A stretch of DNA of 64,000 nt from Myxococcales bacterium. Lineage in GTDB: Bacteria; Myxococcota; Myxococcia; Myxococcales; Myxococcaceae. The notes beneath the pieces were generated by a model, which was given only the letters and a program-made list of their open reading frames with translations, had not been told where the DNA came from and did no database searches. Positions 19,907 to 30,744 of this stretch are shown here, piece by piece; within the stretch, counting starts at the first letter, position 1; every line of letters begins with the position of its first letter. Location: the NCBI GenBank assembly GCA_016191815.1, contig JACPVI010000053.1, positions 1-64,000 on the forward strand, in the 5' to 3' direction. A program made the position numbers and the translations under genes.

Positions 19907-20629
19907 ATGCGCCTCGCCTCCCTAGCCTTGCTGATGGCCGCCGCGGCCTCCGCCCAGCCTGAGCCGGCGGCCGAAGCGGAGAAACCGGCGCCCGCCCCCG
20001 AGGCCGAGGCCAAGCCCGCCGACCCGGCCCCCTCCCGCCCGGCCGATCCGTCTCCTCCGGAAAACGTGCTCCGCCCCAAGCGCACTCAGCCGAGCCAGGA
20101 GGAGATCCAGAGCGCGATCCAGCGAGTCCGCGACCTGCCGATCGAGCAGCAAGCGGAGGCCTGGCAGGAGCTGTCCCGCCGGTTCGGCCCGGGCAGCGCG
20201 CCCGAAAGGCCAGTGGCGCCCCACGCCGGCGAGTCCCTGAGCGGGAACGACCTGGAGATGGCGGGGCAAGTGGCGAGGGCCTTCCTCGATCACCTCCTCG
20301 CCGGCGACGCGCGGGCGCTGGTGGAGCACTCCGACTTCCCCTTCCAGCTCGAGGACCGGCGGGTCGGCACGCCCGAGGAGCTCTTCCAGGAGTGGCTGAA
20401 ACACCTCCGCACCAAGCGCACCGACCTGCTCGCCCTCTACGGAGTGGAGGTGCTGACGCCGGCGGAGATGGAGAAGAAGCACGGCCGCCCGCCCGCGCGG
20501 CTCCAATCGATGCCCTGGCGCGGCGCGCGCACCTTCCTCGCGGTGGCCAACCTCTCGGGCCGCCCGGCGGTGGTGCTGGTGAAGGACACCGGCCAGCGCG
20601 GCTGGAGGGTGGTCGGCTACCACGACTGA
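19907..20629 (+). CDS. secreted protein of unknown function
   Basis: The 240-residue product starts with a signal peptide (MRLASLALLMAAAASAQ), then a Pro/Ala/Glu-rich linker of about 45 residues. A helical segment (EEIQSAIQRVRDLPIEQQAE) follows. The C-terminal 130 residues look like a compact domain of the SnoaL/NTF2-like kind (VARAFLDHLLAGDARALVEH, FQLEDRR and RTFLAVANLSGRPAVVLVKD), but that assignment is by shape and not certain. It is divergent from carB and meets the aminotransferase gene after 9 bases. It is probably periplasmic. Confidence 0.75.
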   Translation: MRLASLALLMAAAASAQPEPAAEAEKPAPAPEAEAKPADPAPSRPADPSPPENVLRPKRTQPSQEEIQSAIQRVRDLPIEQQAEAWQELSRRFGPGSAPERPVAPHAGESLSGNDLEMAGQVARAFLDHLLAGDARALVEHSDFPFQLEDRRVGTPEELFQEWLKHLRTKRTDLLALYGVEVLTPAEMEKKHGRPPARLQSMPWRGARTFLAVANLSGRPAVVLVKDTGQRGWRVVGYHD

Positions 20630-20638
20630 GCGGCCGGC

Positions 20639-21847
20639 TCAGGCCAGAGCCGCCACCAGCTCGGAGATCCTGCTCAGGCCCTTTTCGATCGCCTCGCGCG
20701 AGGTGCAGAAGCTCAGGCGAAGGTAGCCCTCCGCACCGAAGGCCAGGCCAGGCACCGCGGCCACCTTCGCCTCGCCGAGCAGCAACTCCGACAGGTGCAT
20801 CGAACCGGTGATCGGCTGGCCCTTGAAGCGCCGCCCGATCAGGGGCTCCACGTTCGGGAAGCAATAGAACGCGCCCTCCGGCGATCGGCAGCGGATGCCC
20901 TCGATCGCGTTCAGGCCGGAAACCAGCCGGTCGCGCCTCGACTTGAACTCGGCCACCATCCGCTCCATCGGCTCTTGGGGCCCCTCCAGCGCCGCCACCG
21001 CGGCTTTTTGCGCGAACGAGGTCGGGTTGGAGGTGGACTGATCTTGCACCGACTGCATCGCCGCGATCAGCTCGCGCGGCCCCGCCGCGTAGCCCAGCCT
21101 GAAGCCGGTCATCGAGAACGCCTTCGAGAACCCGTTCACCACCACCGTGCGGGGCAAGAGGTCGGGCGCGACGTTGGCGATGTCCGCGAACGGCTCCGGC
21201 AGGTAGAGCAGCTTCTCGTAGATGTCGTCGGTGACGATCAGGCAGTCGTGCCCGCGGAGGACGGCGGCGATCCGCCCAAGCGCCTGCCGCGAGAGCACCG
21301 CCCCGGTCGGGTTGGTAGGGCTGTTGAGCACCACCGCCCTGGTCCGCGCGGAGAGCGCCCGCGAGAGCTGCCTGGGGTCGGGGACGTAGCCGTCCTCCTC
21401 ACTGGTCTCGATGATCACCGGCGTCCCGTCGGCGAGGCGGACCATCTCCGGGTAGCTCACCCAGTAGGGGGCGAAGATCACCACCTCGTCGCCCTCGGAG
21501 AGCAGCGCCTGGAAGAAGTTGTACAGGGACTGCTTGGCGCCGCAGGAGACGAGCACCTGTTCCGGCGCGAAGGAGAGCCCGTTCTCCCGCTTGAGCTTGT
21601 TGGCGATGGCCGCCCTGAGCTCCGGGATGCCGGCGGTGGCGGTGTACTTGGTGAACCCCGCCCGGAGCGCGGCGATGGCCGCCTCCTTCACGTGCTCCGG
21701 AGTGTCGAAGTCCGGCTCCCCGGCCGCGAAGCTCACCAGGTCCACTCCCTGCGCCGCGAGCGACTTGGCCTTCGCCAAGAGCGACAGGGTCGGCGAGGGC
21801 CGCACCTCCCGGAGCCTCCGCGCCAGCCTGAAAGGAGAGTTTCCCAT
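20639..21847 (-). CDS. class I aspartate/aromatic aminotransferase
   Basis: The 402-residue PLP enzyme belongs to the aspartate aminotransferase branch that also includes prephenate aminotransferases. Visible motifs are VSFAAGEPDFDTP, KYTATAGIPELRAAIA, VVLNSPTNPTGAVLS, DDIYEKLLY, the PLP-lysine motif NGFSKAFSMTGFRLGY and YLRLSFCTS with the carboxylate-binding arginine. It transfers amino groups between aspartate or aromatic amino acids and 2-oxo acids. The ATG at 21847 is 5 bases behind coaD, so it is co-transcribed with it. Confidence 0.92.
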   Translation of the reverse strand: MGNSPFRLARRLREVRPSPTLSLLAKAKSLAAQGVDLVSFAAGEPDFDTPEHVKEAAIAALRAGFTKYTATAGIPELRAAIANKLKRENGLSFAPEQVLVSCGAKQSLYNFFQALLSEGDEVVIFAPYWVSYPEMVRLADGTPVIIETSEEDGYVPDPRQLSRALSARTRAVVLNSPTNPTGAVLSRQALGRIAAVLRGHDCLIVTDDIYEKLLYLPEPFADIANVAPDLLPRTVVVNGFSKAFSMTGFRLGYAAGPRELIAAMQSVQDQSTSNPTSFAQKAAVAALEGPQEPMERMVAEFKSRRDRLVSGLNAIEGIRCRSPEGAFYCFPNVEPLIGRRFKGQPITGSMHLSELLLGEAKVAAVPGLAFGAEGYLRLSFCTSREAIEKGLSRISELVAALA

Positions 21848-21852
21848 CGCGC

Positions 21853-22338
21853 CTACTCCCGCCCGCCGAACCGGGCCTGGAGCTTGTGGTGCACGTTGGG
21901 CGGGACCATTCCCTTCACGTTTCCGCCCAGCGAGGCGACCTCCCTCACGATCCGGGAGGAGATGTAGAAGTAGTCTTCTCCGGTCATCATGAACACCGTC
22001 TCCACCTTCGGGTCGAGGGTTCGATTCATGTTGGCCATCTGGAACTCGTACTCGAAGTCCGAGACCGCCCGGAGCCCGCGCAGGATGACGTGCACTCCCT
22101 TGCGCTTGGCATACTCCACCAAGAGGCCGTGGAAGTCGTCCACCTCGACCCTGGGGTCCGGGCAAGCCTCCCTGATGAGCTGGCGCCGCTCCTCCACCGA
22201 GAACAGCGCCGCCTGCTTGTCGGGGTTGCTGGCAATCGCCACCACCACTCGGTCGAACACCTCGAGTCCCCGCTGGATGAGGCTCAGGTGACCGTTGGTG
22301 ATGGGGTCGAAGGATCCCGGGTAGATGGCCGCCAGCAT
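21853..22338 (-). CDS. coaD: phosphopantetheine adenylyltransferase
   Basis: CoaD transfers AMP from ATP to 4'-phosphopantetheine in CoA synthesis. The 161-residue length is typical. The T/HxGH motif is in [19 protein letters not shown], and the ISSR.(V/I)RE motif is in [14 protein letters not shown]. The ATG at 22338 ([12 protein letters not shown]) is chosen over an in-frame TTG three codons upstream. It lies 33 bases behind rsmD, the common rsmD-coaD pairing. Confidence 0.95.
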   Translation of the reverse strand: MLAAIYPGSFDPITNGHLSLIQRGLEVFDRVVVAIASNPDKQAALFSVEERRQLIREACPDPRVEVDDFHGLLVEYAKRKGVHVILRGLRAVSDFEYEFQMANMNRTLDPKVETVFMMTGEDYFYISSRIVREVASLGGNVKGMVPPNVHHKLQARFGGRE

Positions 22339-22371
22339 CGGCGCCAAGTGTGGTCGCGACCCGAGCGTCGG

Positions 22372-22935
22372 TCAAGGCTGGCCGGCGTGGGCGTAGAAGC
22401 TCACCACCGTGTCGCCGAAGCGCCGCTCGTCCACGCGCACGAGCGCCGCCCCCCGCTCCAAAGCGGCTTCTTTGCGATCGTGCTCGATGCACAGCCGGCC
22501 GGCCGGCGCGAGCACGCCCGACGACTCGACCTGCGAGAGCACCGAGGCCGCCGCGCGCGCGGAATACGGAGGATCGGCGAACACCAGGTCGAACTGCTCG
22601 CGCATCCGTGCCAGGTGGGCGAGCGCCGCGTCCACCGGTTGCCTCATCACCTCCACCCGATCGGCGAAGCCCAAGGCCTCGGCGTTGGCTCGGCAGAGCG
22701 CCGCCGCCTGCCGGCCCGAGTCCACCATCACCGCCCGGGAGGCGCCGCGGGAGATCGCTTCCAGCGCGAGGGCGCCGGTCCCGGCGAACAGATCCAGCAC
22801 TCGCAAGCCCTCCATCCACTGGCCGAGCACGTTGAAGATCGACTCGCGGACCCGGTCCGCGGTCGGGCGGATCTCCTTGGCACCCCGCGGCCCGAGGAGG
22901 CTCCTGCCTCGCGCGCTGCCGGCGACGATCCGCAT
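22372..22935 (-). CDS. rsmD: 16S rRNA (guanine-N2)-methyltransferase RsmD
   Basis: RsmD methylates G966 of 16S rRNA (E. coli numbering). The 187-residue product shows MRIVAGSARGRSL, RPTADRVRESIFNVL, the SAM motif VLDLFAGTGALALEAISRGA and the catalytic DPPY in LVFADPPYSA. Its ATG at 22935 overlaps the stop of the upstream gene (TGATG), and coaD follows. This is a standard conserved gene pair. Confidence 0.94.
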   Translation of the reverse strand: MRIVAGSARGRSLLGPRGAKEIRPTADRVRESIFNVLGQWMEGLRVLDLFAGTGALALEAISRGASRAVMVDSGRQAAALCRANAEALGFADRVEVMRQPVDAALAHLARMREQFDLVFADPPYSARAAASVLSQVESSGVLAPAGRLCIEHDRKEAALERGAALVRVDERRFGDTVVSFYAHAGQP

Positions 22936-23987
22936 CAGTACCCAGAGCGGTGGGCGAGGAAATTGGCCGCCCGCCGGGCCGAGCCGGCCCCTCCCAGGGC
23001 CTCGAGCCACCCTTCCGCTTCGAAGAAGCTCATCGCCTCGATCCGCTCCGCGGCCGGGGCGGGTAGCTCGGAGAGCGCCGCCCAGACGAGCGCCAGGAGG
23101 TCCGAGAGGGGAAGCTGCGCCGCCCGGGCCTTGGAGGAGAGCTTTTCGCGGTCTTTGCCGGGCAAGACCTGCGCAGCAATCCGTGCGAAGACCTCGGCGG
23201 CGTCGAGCTTGCGCACCCCGGCCTCGACCAGGCTCCCTGCGAGGCGGAACGGCACGGCCCCGTCGTCCTCCAAGGTGAGCGCTGCGCCCTGTCCCGCCGC
23301 GACCAGGGCCAGCTCCCGAATCCGGTCGAAGTCCGGTGCCGCCTCGCCCTCCGGCCCTCCCCCGAGCACGAGCGAGGACGCTTCGACGCGGAGGTAACGC
23401 GGCGGCAACCGCTCGGCCCGCAACGCCTCCAGCCACTCCTCGAGCGCCGAGCCGGATCTCGCCACGCGCGGCAGTGCGAGCTCGACGGGCAGCTCTCTCT
23501 CCAGCGCCGGCTGGGCGATCCGCGCGCACGCCTGGGCGGCGGCTTCGGGAGCCAGCCGCGAGGCGTCGACGGAGAGCAAGGTGAATCCCGCGTCCACGAA
23601 CCGGAACGCCGCCTCCTCGAGGGCACCGACGTTTTCCGCGCTCGCCTGGCTGACTCGGATCGGCCCCGCCTGGGCGAAGATCGGCCTTTGGTGCCCGGTC
23701 GCCTCGGCGGCCTCGATCATCTCCCCGAAAAGGCGCGCGGCCCCGTCCCGATCGGCGGGTGTGAATGGGGCGGAGATCCCGAGCACCGCGTCGGCCAGCC
23801 GGGCGGCGCGAAATAGCCCGCCGAGCGCCGCGCGTGCCACCACCGGAACGCACAGCAGCGCGGCCGGCGGCTCGCCCAGCGCCCGGGTGAGATCGCCCGG
23901 GTTGAGCAGCGGCAGGGCCGACGCCTGCCCCAGCCGAGCCACCGCATTGGTCGGCCGGAGCGCGAGCAGCTTCCCGAGAGCGCCCAT
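22935..23987 (-). CDS. unrecognised protein, possible TIM-barrel fold
   Basis: The 350-residue protein is Ala/Leu-rich and soluble. Parts resemble class II aldolase-like or other TIM-barrel proteins: ALGKLLALRPTNAVARLGQA, PIFAQAGPIRVSQASAENV, EEAAFRFVDAGFTLLSVDAS and LRVEASSLVLGGGP. No zinc-binding histidine pattern of a class II aldolase is evident, so a catalytic role cannot be claimed. It overlaps rsmD by TGATG. The ATG at 23987 is preferred to a GTG one codon upstream. A REP-like element lies just upstream. Confidence 0.6.
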   Translation of the reverse strand: MGALGKLLALRPTNAVARLGQASALPLLNPGDLTRALGEPPAALLCVPVVARAALGGLFRAARLADAVLGISAPFTPADRDGAARLFGEMIEAAEATGHQRPIFAQAGPIRVSQASAENVGALEEAAFRFVDAGFTLLSVDASRLAPEAAAQACARIAQPALERELPVELALPRVARSGSALEEWLEALRAERLPPRYLRVEASSLVLGGGPEGEAAPDFDRIRELALVAAGQGAALTLEDDGAVPFRLAGSLVEAGVRKLDAAEVFARIAAQVLPGKDREKLSSKARAAQLPLSDLLALVWAALSELPAPAAERIEAMSFFEAEGWLEALGGAGSARRAANFLAHRSGY

Positions 23988-24021
23988 CACCCTGCCTCTA
24001 CCAGATCGAGCGCCCCTTGAA

Positions 24022-24058
24022 ACCCTCCCCGCCGGGGAGAGGGCCAGGGTGAGGGGTC
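24022..24058. repeat. REP-like palindrome, copy 2
   Basis: The sequence has ACCCTCCCCG, GGGGAGAGGG and AGGGTGAGGGG; read on the minus strand it begins CCCCTCACCCT. It lies 5 bases past the stop of the cation-efflux gene and 35 bases before the next gene on that strand, so it may form a terminator hairpin between them. Confidence 0.7.
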
Positions 24059-24063
24059 CCTGC

Positions 24064-25029
24064 TCAATGCACCTCGCCGAGGTGAGCGTAGGTCTCGCTC
24101 TCGATCTGAATGGTGGTGTGGTCGATGCCGAAGCGGTCGAACAGCCCGTGCTTCACCGCCGAGAGGATCACGTCGTTGTTGCAGACCATCGGGTCCACCA
24201 CCACCAGGTGCGCCGAGAGGGCGTAGATCCCGCTGGAGATGGTCCACACGTGGAGGTCGTGCACCGCGATCACGCCCTCCACCCGCGTCATGATCTCGCG
24301 CACCGCCTCGAGGTCCACGTGGGCCGGGGCGGCCTCCAAGAGGACGTCGGTGGCGTCGCGCACCAGCCTCACCGCTCCGACCACGATCACGATCCCGATC
24401 GCCACCGAGACGGCCGCGTCGACCACGAACCATCCGGTGAGCCAGATGATCCCGGTCCCGACCAGGACTCCCACGGACGACAGCGCGTCCCCCATCACGT
24501 GAAGGAGCGCCCCGCGCACGTTGAGCGTGTGCGCCCGGTGCAGAAAGGCGAGCGCCAGCACGTTCGCGCCCAGGCCGATCGCCCCCACCACCGCCGCCGT
24601 CCCGACCTTCACCGGCTCCGGCTCTTGGAAGCGCTGGTAGGCCTCGTAGAGGATGAACCCGGTGATGCCCAAAAGCAGAATGCCGTTCAACAGCGCGCTC
24701 AGGATCTCCGCCCGGTAGTAGCCGTACGTCCGCTTCGGGTCCGCCGGCCTTCCCCCGAACCACAGCGCGATCAGCGAGAGGCTGATCGCCGAGAGGTCCG
24801 TCAGCATGTGCCCGGAGTCGGAGATCAGCGAGAGCGAGTTCGCCACCAACCCGCCAGTCAACTCTGCCCCCGCGATGACCGCGGTCACTCCCAGCGCCCA
24901 CAGCAGGCGGCGCTTGTCCTTCCGGCGCTCCTCTTCTGGAGTTCGCCTCTTCGGCGCTCGGTGATGCACCGCGCCAAGCAGGCGGTGCCCCACTCCGTGC
25001 CCGTCGGAGCTGTGCGCGGAAGTGCCCAA
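24064..25029 (-). CDS. cation diffusion facilitator, CzcD/ZitB type
   Basis: This 321-residue inner-membrane protein of the CDF family exports Zn2+ or similar divalent ions in exchange for protons. It has about six hydrophobic segments, a His-rich N-terminus (SAHSSDGHGVGH), the metal-site motifs SDSGHMLTD in helix 2 and HVMGDALSS in helix 5, and a C-terminal cytoplasmic domain with VHDLHVWTISSG. The start is a TTG at 25029, and the true start could be slightly downstream. Substrate is inferred from the family; iron or cobalt cannot be excluded. Confidence 0.9.
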   Translation of the reverse strand: MGTSAHSSDGHGVGHRLLGAVHHRAPKRRTPEEERRKDKRRLLWALGVTAVIAGAELTGGLVANSLSLISDSGHMLTDLSAISLSLIALWFGGRPADPKRTYGYYRAEILSALLNGILLLGITGFILYEAYQRFQEPEPVKVGTAAVVGAIGLGANVLALAFLHRAHTLNVRGALLHVMGDALSSVGVLVGTGIIWLTGWFVVDAAVSVAIGIVIVVGAVRLVRDATDVLLEAAPAHVDLEAVREIMTRVEGVIAVHDLHVWTISSGIYALSAHLVVVDPMVCNNDVILSAVKHGLFDRFGIDHTTIQIESETYAHLGEVH

Positions 25030-25134
25030 CTCGCCGACTCTTCCTTCCCTCCCGTTGTGGCGCGGCCCGCCTAGCGGCTAAAGTTCGGACACTCGCGCGG
25101 TCGTCCTGTCCTAAGTTGAGTCAAGAGGGGCGCT

Positions 25135-26727
<1,593 letters not shown>

Positions 26728-26774
26728 CGGCCAGCGGCGCCGTCGAAGTGCGGCACGGCACCTCGCGCTGAGCT

Positions 26775-27692
26775 TTGGCGACCTATTACCGCCAGGACTT
26801 CCTCCGCACCCCCGATGGCGCCTCGCTGTACTTCCGGGTCCAGGGAGAGGGGCAGCCAGCGATGGTGCTCTGCGACGGCCTGGGGTGCGACGGGTTCGCC
26901 TGGAAGTACCTCGACCCATACCTCTCGGAACGGCACCGGGTGCTCCGCTGGCACTACCGCGGGCATGGCAGCTCGAGCATGCCGGAGGACGACCGCCGGA
27001 TCGGCATGGACTACACCTGCGCCGACCTCGAGCAACTGATGGAGGCGGTAGGTCTCCCGAGCGCCATCCTCTTCGGACATTCGATGGGGGTGCAGGTGGC
27101 CCTGGAGTTCCATCGGCGGTGCCCGAGCCGGGTGGCGGGGCTGGTGCTGGTGTGTGGCTCCTACGGGAACCCGCTGGACACCTTCCATGACCACACCCTC
27201 TTGCGGCGTGCGTTCCCTGCGGTGCGGGACGCCATCGAGAACCGGCGAGTGCTGGCGAGGAAGGTCACCTCGCTTTTGATGAAGACCGAGCTCGTGGTCC
27301 AGTTCGCCCTGCGCACCGAGCTGAACCGCTTCCTCCTCGACCGAGGCGACATCGCCCCCTACTTCGACCACCTGGCGCGAATGGATCCGGTCGCCTTCGT
27401 GCGAACCCTCGATTCGCTCAAGGACCACACCACCTGGGATCATCTTCCCCACGTCCGCGTCCCCACGCTGGTGTTCGGCGGGGAGACCGACCGCTTCACT
27501 CCCGCTTGGCTGTCGCGCCGGATGGCCGAGACGATTCCCGGCGGTGAGTTCACCTTGATCCCCGGCGGGAGCCACACCGCGCCGCTGGAGCAGCCCGGCC
27601 TGGTGCAGCGGCGGGTGGAGCGCTTCCTCCGCACCCACTTCGGCGTCCGGCCCGGACCGCCCCCGCCGGGAGTCGTGCCGCCCTCGGGGTGA
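26775..27692 (+). CDS. alpha/beta hydrolase
   Basis: The 305-residue protein has the alpha/beta-hydrolase fold with the nucleophile elbow GHSMGV, an acid in GGETDRFTP and a histidine in PGGSHTAP. RGHGSSSMPE after strand 4 is also typical. No signal peptide is seen, so it is probably cytoplasmic. It lies 47 bases behind the PocR-type regulator on the same strand and may be under its control. The start is a TTG at 26775 with no strong ribosome binding site, so the N-terminus is uncertain. Substrate cannot be inferred. Confidence 0.88.
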   Translation: MATYYRQDFLRTPDGASLYFRVQGEGQPAMVLCDGLGCDGFAWKYLDPYLSERHRVLRWHYRGHGSSSMPEDDRRIGMDYTCADLEQLMEAVGLPSAILFGHSMGVQVALEFHRRCPSRVAGLVLVCGSYGNPLDTFHDHTLLRRAFPAVRDAIENRRVLARKVTSLLMKTELVVQFALRTELNRFLLDRGDIAPYFDHLARMDPVAFVRTLDSLKDHTTWDHLPHVRVPTLVFGGETDRFTPAWLSRRMAETIPGGEFTLIPGGSHTAPLEQPGLVQRRVERFLRTHFGVRPGPPPPGVVPPSG

Positions 27693-27787
27693 CCCTGCCG
27701 AGGTGCGCCAGGAGTTGCGCACCGCTGCGCACTCCGGCCAATGGTTCGCTCGATCCGTCTCCACGCGATTCTGCCTACAGTCGCGGC

Positions 27788-30625
27788 GTGCGCCCGGCCG
27801 TCGCCGCCACTGCCCTCCTCCTGCCGCTGGGCGCGAGCGCGTTCGATCCATCGCTCCCCTGGTTCACCGTCGAGACGCCCAGCTTCCGCGTCCATTACCA
27901 CCAGGGTCCCGGCCAGCATGAGCTGGCGCAAAGAGTCGCCCGCACCTGCGAAGCCGCCCACCGCGTGCTGGTGCCGCTTCTGGGCTGGGCGCCCAGCCGG
28001 AAGACCGAGGTGCTGCTCACCGACGACGTCGACTCCGCCAACGGCTCGGCCACGGCCTTCCTGCGCCCGATGATCGCCCTCCTCGCGGAGCCGCCGGGAG
28101 ATCTCTCGGTGCTCAACGACTACGAGGACCACCTGTGGGACCTGGTGACGCACGAGTACGCGCACGTCCTGCACCTGGACAACGCCCGCGGAGTCCCCGC
28201 GCTGGCGAACGCGGTGTTCGGGAAGCTCTACACCCCCAACGCCTACGTCCCCCGCTGGCTCGTGGAGGGCGTCGCCACCTACCAAGAGTCGAACGTCTCC
28301 TCGGCCGGGCGAAACCGCTCGGCGCTGTTCGACATGTGGCTGCGGGCCGGCGTCCTCTTTGGGCTCCCCTTCCGGCTCGACGAGGTGACGCACTACCCGA
28401 CGCGATGGCCGCGCGGGAACATCGCCTACCTCTACGGAGGCCGCTTCCTGCGCTACATCGCCGAGCGGATCGGCGAGGAGAGACTTGCCAATTTCTTCTC
28501 CAACTACGGCTCGCGGCTGGTGCCGTTCGCCCTCAACGTCGTCGCCGCCCAGGAGCTGGGAGTCGACTTCGCCACCCTTTTCGGCGACTGGCAGGCTGCC
28601 CTCGCAGAGCGGTACCGCGTCCAGGCCCGGGACATCGAGGCGCGCGGGGCAACGCGGTACTCGGTGCTCACCAGGAGCGGTGAAGAGACCGGCAACCCCC
28701 GCTTCTCGCACGACGGCACCCGGATCTTCTACCTGGAGGGAGGACCCGACCGCCGGGCCTCGATCCGCTCGGTGGCCGCGGACGGAACCGGCGATCGCCA
28801 GGAGCTCGAGCTGTGGGCGGACGCGGTGTTCGACCTCTCCCCGGACGATTCGCGGATCGCGCTCGCCTTCCCATCGGTGTGGCAGGAGCACAGCTTCTAT
28901 GACGACCTCTATGAAGCCGACCTTTCCACCAAGGAGCTCAAGAGGCTCACCCACGGGCTTCGAGCCACCGAGCCCTCGTACGGACCCGACGGCCATCGCC
29001 TGGCCTTCGTCGGAAGGAGCGGGGCGGGCTGGAGCTACCTTGGGCTATTCGACCTGCGCACCCACGATGTCCGGCGGCTGGTCGAGGCCGGGCCGGCCGA
29101 AAAACTCTTCACCCCGGCCTTCGCCGACGAAAAGACCCTGATCTTCACCCAGCAATCCGGCCGGGCGCGCATCCTACGAAGACTCGATCTCGACACTGGC
29201 GAAGTGCGCACGGTGATCGCGGGAGACTTCCTCGTCCTCCAGGCTCGGCCGTGGCAGGGCGGCCGGGTCCTGGTCGCCTCCGATCGGTCCGGCGTCTACA
29301 ACCTCTACGCGGTCGACCTCGAGACCGGCTCGATGGAGCCGCTCACCAACGTTCTTTTGGGAGCGTTCCTCCCCGCTCCTTCCCCCGACGGAAGCTCCAT
29401 CGCGTTCGCCGCCTACTCGGACCGCGGCTACGACGTCGCGTTGATGCCGCTCGAAGCACGCTTCCGCGGCGAGCTGCCCGCCCGCGCGGAGCGGCCGGAT
29501 CCCGCCTACCGCGACGAGCCCCGCCTCGCCTACCCCGTCCGGGAGTACGAGACCATCGAGTGGATGGCGCCGCAATACTGGCTCCCCCTACTCGGAGAAG
29601 ATCCGGCCGGCCCGGCCGCGGGAGCGTTCACCGAGGCCGGTGACTTGACCGGACGGCACCACCTCGCCCTCGGGGCGAGCTGGGGGTTCGCCTCGGGCGA
29701 GCCGTCGGTCCACGCCGGCTACGGAGCCAACGTTGCCTATCCATCCCTCAGCGCCTCCTTCTCCACTTTCCTCCAGCAAGCAGCCGGATTCCCCCGCGGG
29801 GTGCACGACCGGGTGTGGACCACCCACGTGTCGGCGACCTTCTCCCGTTCCCTTCCCGAGGCCTTCACCTCCCTCTCGGTTGGCCACGACTGGCGGCTGC
29901 TCAATCCCCGTCCCCTGGCCAACCTCCTGCCGGACGCCCCGGCGCCGCGGATTCCCGCGCGAGGGGCGGTGAGCGCACTGCAGCTCTCCTGGGTCTTCTC
30001 CACGGTGCGTCGCTTCGCCCACTCGGTGAGCGCCGAAGAAGGGCACCTGCTCGCCCTCTCGGTGCGCCGGTCGGGGCGCGAGACCCTGGCCAGCTTCGAC
30101 TTCACCTCCTTCGACGCCCGGTACCAGACATACCTCGCCCTCCCCTGGGCCTCGCACCACGCCGCCGCGCTCAGGCTGGCGGCGGGCGCCGCGGTGGGCG
30201 ACATCGGGAGCCGGCGGGTCTTCTCCCTGGGCGGCATCGAGCTGAACGACCCCTTGGTGCAGCTCTTGCGTGGAGACCGCTCCGGCCCCGGCCACCTTCG
30301 CGGCTACCCGCCAGGGGCGTTCGCCGGCAACTCCTTCGCGCTCGCCAGCCTGGAATACCGCTTCCCCATCGTCGAGGTCGGGCGGGGGGTTTCCTCGCTG
30401 CCCTTCTTCATCCGCCGGCTGCACGGGGCCGCCTTCGCTGACCTGGGCGCGGTGGGCGACGGGGGACCCGAGCTGGCCTCCCCGAAGCCGTCGCTGGGCG
30501 CCGAGCTTCGGGGCGAGCTCTTCTTCGCCTACTACGCGGGCACCGAGCTGCGCCTGGGGGTCGCCCGAGGGCTCGCCGAGCGCGGCGAGATCGACCTCTA
30601 CCTGAGCCTCGGCACTTCCTTCTGA
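27788..30625 (+). CDS. secreted metallopeptidase / beta-propeller / outer-membrane barrel fusion
   Basis: The 945-residue protein starts with a signal peptide (MRPAVAATALLLPLGASA). Residues about 20-290 are a gluzincin-type peptidase domain with HEYAH (His122, Glu123, His126) and a downstream glutamate in WLVEGVATYQ. Residues about 300-570 are a WD40/TolB-like beta-propeller (GNPRFSHDGTRIFYLEG, EPSYGPDGHRLAFVG and PSPDGSSIAFAAYSDRG). The C-terminal part resembles an Omp85/surface-antigen beta-barrel (HLRGYPPGAFAGNSFALASL, EYRFPIVEVG) and ends in Phe. This architecture would anchor a peptidase at the outer membrane. The GTG start is chosen because the signal peptide follows it immediately. Confidence 0.85.
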   Translation: MRPAVAATALLLPLGASAFDPSLPWFTVETPSFRVHYHQGPGQHELAQRVARTCEAAHRVLVPLLGWAPSRKTEVLLTDDVDSANGSATAFLRPMIALLAEPPGDLSVLNDYEDHLWDLVTHEYAHVLHLDNARGVPALANAVFGKLYTPNAYVPRWLVEGVATYQESNVSSAGRNRSALFDMWLRAGVLFGLPFRLDEVTHYPTRWPRGNIAYLYGGRFLRYIAERIGEERLANFFSNYGSRLVPFALNVVAAQELGVDFATLFGDWQAALAERYRVQARDIEARGATRYSVLTRSGEETGNPRFSHDGTRIFYLEGGPDRRASIRSVAADGTGDRQELELWADAVFDLSPDDSRIALAFPSVWQEHSFYDDLYEADLSTKELKRLTHGLRATEPSYGPDGHRLAFVGRSGAGWSYLGLFDLRTHDVRRLVEAGPAEKLFTPAFADEKTLIFTQQSGRARILRRLDLDTGEVRTVIAGDFLVLQARPWQGGRVLVASDRSGVYNLYAVDLETGSMEPLTNVLLGAFLPAPSPDGSSIAFAAYSDRGYDVALMPLEARFRGELPARAERPDPAYRDEPRLAYPVREYETIEWMAPQYWLPLLGEDPAGPAAGAFTEAGDLTGRHHLALGASWGFASGEPSVHAGYGANVAYPSLSASFSTFLQQAAGFPRGVHDRVWTTHVSATFSRSLPEAFTSLSVGHDWRLLNPRPLANLLPDAPAPRIPARGAVSALQLSWVFSTVRRFAHSVSAEEGHLLALSVRRSGRETLASFDFTSFDARYQTYLALPWASHHAAALRLAAGAAVGDIGSRRVFSLGGIELNDPLVQLLRGDRSGPGHLRGYPPGAFAGNSFALASLEYRFPIVEVGRGVSSLPFFIRRLHGAAFADLGAVGDGGPELASPKPSLGAELRGELFFAYYAGTELRLGVARGLAERGEIDLYLSLGTSF

Positions 30626-30631
30626 CAGCTT

Positions 30632-30685
30632 CCCCTCACCGCTCCTCTCTCCTCCGCTCGCGGGGAGAGGGCTCGTTGGGGCGAG
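30632..30685. repeat. REP-like palindrome, copy 3
   Basis: The element contains CCCCTCACCGCTCC, CTCTCCTCCG and GCGGGGAGAGGGCTC. It begins 6 bases past the stop of the peptidase-barrel gene and ends about 60 bases before typA, a position that suits termination of the upstream transcript. Confidence 0.65.
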
Positions 30686-30744
30686 CGCGGATTGCGAGCG
30701 GGAGACCAGCGGCATATAAGCCCCGCCCTCCCACCCACCGCCAG

